Shown piece after piece: positions 36,265 through 39,170 of a DNA stretch of 39,170 bases (position 1 is its first letter; each line of letters begins with the position of its first letter). This DNA comes from Rhodothermales bacterium. GTDB lineage: Bacteria > Bacteroidota > Rhodothermia > Rhodothermales > Bin80. Both the position numbers and the translations under genes were made by a program. The notes beneath the pieces are model-generated. The model saw only the letters and a program-made list of their open reading frames with translations. It had not been told where the DNA came from and did not search any database. The stretch is from contig JAAXGV010000207.1 in the NCBI GenBank assembly GCA_012271185.1, positions 1 to 39,170 on the forward strand. The letters are read 5' to 3'.

Positions 36265-39170
36265 CTACCGGGAAAGGATAAGAGCCTCGGAAAACACCGC
36301 GCCTCCCGCGCGCATGTGCAGGAAATACAGCCCGGCTGCAAGGCCAGGGAGCTCCAGATGCACCGTGTGTGTGCCGGCCTCCTGGGTGTGATCAGCCAAC
36401 ACCTCCACACGCTGTCCGAGTGCATTGTAGAGTTCCAGCACTATCGGCATGGCCTCCGGAAGCGAATAGCTGAACGTCGTGTGCCCGGAAAACGGCTCAG
36501 GGTAGTTGCTGAACAGCTCAAGCCCCGGGTCGGCGACAAAAGCCTCTTCACTGGTGGAGCTCTCGATGGCCACTGAGCGCACCAGCCACGACTCAGCGTC
36601 ACCGAACGTGCCACCTGTGCCAAGATCAATACGCAGCCAGACACTTGCGCCAGTATGCCTTGTCAGGTCAAACAGCGTAACCTCGTCTCGCGCCATGGCA
36701 AAAACCGGCTCGCCAGCCATCGGATGCGTCTGGGGCAGGTCATCGGATGCGTCATACCCGTCCCGGGGCGCAAGCACCTCCCAGCGGGCACCATTGTTGG
36801 CTGATACCTTGACGTTGCCGCGAGCGTCTTCAAAGCGCATGGCATGGTCCAGGCGGAGCGTGATGTCACTGGCATTGGAAGGCAGCTCCGCCGGAATCAG
36901 CACAATGCTTGATACCAGATCGTTGCTGCTGTTTGTCGCAGCGTAGCCGCCATTCTCGTCAGACGCCCACAGCCCTGTGGTGGTGGCCCGCGCAAGCACC
37001 GCAATGCGGTCTACCAGGCGCGCTTCCACCAGAAGAGGCGGAGCACCCTGCGCCGGAAACTCCAGCACGTTGCCGTCAAAGTCCTGGATATGCAGGCGGT
37101 ACCGGATCCGATCTCCCGACTGGAGCACTTCCGGTTCCTGGAACGTTCCGACAAATGTGATGATACTGGATGGATCCATCGCCAGCCGCAGCGTGCCGTG
37201 CTGGTCGGCAGTGCCGCTCCGCTCAAAGGTATAGTCTGCTGTGACAGCATCTATTCCCGTATTGTCCGTAGCGACGACACGGGCGGGCGTGGGGGCCTCA
37301 CCAGCCGGTATGGCAATAAGCGGCGCAGGCGCCCTACCCAGCAGCGCTGGGGCGGTGTCATCGGTCGGGAGCTGCTCCAGTATGCGTATACCGCCAACGA
37401 CCCAGCCCGCGTAGTCGTGCGCGGAGGTCTGTGCATTGCCTTGGCCGGTACCGGCAGTCAGGCGCAGCTGCAGGTGCGGGACATGTGGGAGGCTGAAGAG
37501 CGCCCGTCGCCAGCCGTAGCTGTAGCCCGCAAAAGCCGGCTGACCGGCCAGCGGGTTGGAATCATCCAGCATTGCCGTGTAGCCGGCCTGCGGCACGAGC
37601 ACCTGCCAGGTTGCGCCGTCATCTGTGGAGGCCCTGACATTGCCGCCGTCAAAGGCCGTGCCGCCGGGGCTGTGCACTGGTGCGGAGATACCCGAATGCT
37701 CAAAGTCGTGCCAGTGCCAGATCTCCAGAAAAGCCTCAGGGAAGTTGATCAGGTTGATCCCGGGAATCTCCAGTGCGCTGATGCTGGAGTGATCCGCATA
37801 GGGGCCGTCCGCAGTCATCAGCCACACCTGTTCGCCCGAATGTGCAACCAGGAGGCCATACGACGGCTTGGCGCGTCGCCACGCGCCATTGGCAGACAGC
37901 ACCGCACCCTCGTCTGCGTGATAAGAGGCCAGGATGCCTTTTTCAATGATGTCGACAGCGAACGCCGGCGCATCCACCGGGGGCAAGGTGCCCGTGTTCT
38001 GCGCGCCTGACGCATCAGTCGCCCATATCCGGTAGTGGACGCGGCTTTTGACCTGGAGGTCCATCGCTGGAAAGCTTCCCGTAAACAAGGCATCGTTGCC
38101 TGTCAGCGTAAATGTCTCGCCGGACAGGCGCGACCCATCCGGCAGCTCCACATCATACTCCACCCAGGCTGAGGCTACGGGCATGGCATCGGCGATGGCA
38201 GCAGAAACAAGGGGTGGCCAGTCCTCTGCTGCAATGTGCGTGAAGTACTGATGAGTGATGACGGGCGCCTCAGTGTCCTTCATCACATCAGTAGTGAACA
38301 CGGTCTGCGGCGCGTCGGCAGGAAGGTATGCGACATTCCCGTACGGGCTTTCCACCCTGAAGTAGTATGTGACCGTTTCCGCGCTCGCCGAGAGCGGGAC
38401 CGTAAAGGTGTACAGGTCGTCCCCGGTTTGCGCCATCGTGGCGATCTCCCACGTGCCGCCGTTGACGGCATAATGCACCTCGGGACTGATCGCGTCGTCG
38501 CTGCAGCTCTGGATGTGCAGCTCCACAGTGAGCGGAAAAGCGAAGTCCGGCAGCGTGGCTTCCGGCGTGTGCGAAAGCACAAAAGTGCCAGGCGTACAGG
38601 TGATGTAGCCGCGGTCCACCAGGATCGGGGCGATAGTGGACACGTGACTGCCCTGATGGAGGTCGCGGTCAGCCTGGATAATCGCCTCGGCTGCGTCAGG
38701 AAACGTGACGGGCGCATTCAGATAACGGTGCGAAGCCAGCACCAGCCTGTCTGTTACCTCCTTGCCTGCCGCGTCATAGAGGTCATGCAGGGACGTGGCC
38801 CATATGATCCCGTCACGGTAGATGTTGCAGGGCGGATTGCTGACACACGTGAAACCACTGGGGTAGGTGGCGGTGGTGCCCAGCCTTCGCCCGGGCCATG
38901 TTTCATTGCCGTCCCAGGCAAACACTTTTTCCCAGTCGCCCGCAGGGATGGTACCATCGTCCATGAGCCCCCGCGTATAGGTGCTGGCCCAGTAGTCTGA
39001 AAATCCCTCGTGCAGGGCGCCGCCTTCCCCGGTATTGAAAAGGTGCGGTGTGGTGCCTTCAAGCAGCGCATGGCCGTACTCGTGCCAGATCACTTCCGCA
39101 TCTTCTCCATCGTCAATACCGCCATCACCAAAAGAGACGGCGTTCAGATGGGGGTAATAGGCTGAGTTGT
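36265..39170 (-). CDS. HExxH metallopeptidase (M36/fungalysin-like) with type IX secretion C-terminal sorting domain; 5' end lies outside the window
   Basis: Open to the window edge: NSAYYPHLNAVSFGDGGIDDGEDAEVIWHEYGHALLEG...GALHEGFSDYWAS. C-terminus LELFSNYPEPFSGHTTFSYSLPEAMPIVLELYNALGQRVEVLADHTQEAGTHTVHLELPGLAAGLYFLHMRAGGAVFSEALILSR. Confidence 0.82.
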   Translation of the reverse strand, partial: NSAYYPHLNAVSFGDGGIDDGEDAEVIWHEYGHALLEGTTPHLFNTGEGGALHEGFSDYWASTYTRGLMDDGTIPAGDWEKVFAWDGNETWPGRRLGTTATYPSGFTCVSNPPCNIYRDGIIWATSLHDLYDAAGKEVTDRLVLASHRYLNAPVTFPDAAEAIIQADRDLHQGSHVSTIAPILVDRGYITCTPGTFVLSHTPEATLPDFAFPLTVELHIQSCSDDAISPEVHYAVNGGTWEIATMAQTGDDLYTFTVPLSASAETVTYYFRVESPYGNVAYLPADAPQTVFTTDVMKDTEAPVITHQYFTHIAAEDWPPLVSAAIADAMPVASAWVEYDVELPDGSRLSGETFTLTGNDALFTGSFPAMDLQVKSRVHYRIWATDASGAQNTGTLPPVDAPAFAVDIIEKGILASYHADEGAVLSANGAWRRAKPSYGLLVAHSGEQVWLMTADGPYADHSSISALEIPGINLINFPEAFLEIWHWHDFEHSGISAPVHSPGGTAFDGGNVRASTDDGATWQVLVPQAGYTAMLDDSNPLAGQPAFAGYSYGWRRALFSLPHVPHLQLRLTAGTGQGNAQTSAHDYAGWVVGGIRILEQLPTDDTAPALLGRAPAPLIAIPAGEAPTPARVVATDNTGIDAVTADYTFERSGTADQHGTLRLAMDPSSIITFVGTFQEPEVLQSGDRIRYRLHIQDFDGNVLEFPAQGAPPLLVEARLVDRIAVLARATTTGLWASDENGGYAATNSSNDLVSSIVLIPAELPSNASDITLRLDHAMRFEDARGNVKVSANNGARWEVLAPRDGYDASDDLPQTHPMAGEPVFAMARDEVTLFDLTRHTGASVWLRIDLGTGGTFGDAESWLVRSVAIESSTSEEAFVADPGLELFSNYPEPFSGHTTFSYSLPEAMPIVLELYNALGQRVEVLADHTQEAGTHTVHLELPGLAAGLYFLHMRAGGAVFSEALILSR

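Noticed and set aside
145-39000. Many long antisense ORFs (for example 11993..13657 +, 28746..29804 +, 7380..8132 +)
   Set aside because: They lie opposite strongly recognisable genes, have Arg/Ala/Pro-rich compositions typical of shadow frames in high-GC DNA, and show no family motifs.
1-39170. TGA recoded as Trp genome-wide to explain the split methylase
   Set aside because: Other genes here (for example the VirB2-like gene) end at well-placed TGA codons, and long intact ORFs use TGG for Trp without internal TGA.

Overview
This 39,170-bp window has four parts. (1) At the left edge is a fragment of a conjugative type IV secretion locus, with VirB2-like and VirB3-like genes on the minus strand. 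(2) From about 0.8 to 20 kb is a defence-type accessory island. It contains a RelE-like/UvrD helicase gene broken by two mutually compensating frameshifts. It also contains a three-gene DISARM-like operon on the minus strand: an SNF2/DrmD-like helicase, a large N6-adenine methylase split by one in-frame TGA, and a 1970-aa DEAD/DUF1998 helicase with a Vsr-like nuclease motif near its C-terminus. A tandem array of ~590-bp units follows, each combining a decayed 5' piece of an HsdR_N-like gene with a small transmembrane/coiled-coil ORF. An intact HsdR_N-like gene lies next to it. (3) From about 20 to 31 kb are an FprA-type ferredoxin-NADP reductase and a DUF58/BatA/DUF4175/VWA/caspase-like operon. 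(4) From about 31 to 39 kb are a beta-propeller protein, a Nudix hydrolase, RNase D, a 7Fe ferredoxin, S-adenosylhomocysteinase and the 3' part of an HExxH metallopeptidase with a type IX secretion sorting tail. That tail suggests a Bacteroidota/Rhodothermota-type host. All calls are by eye; no searches were run.
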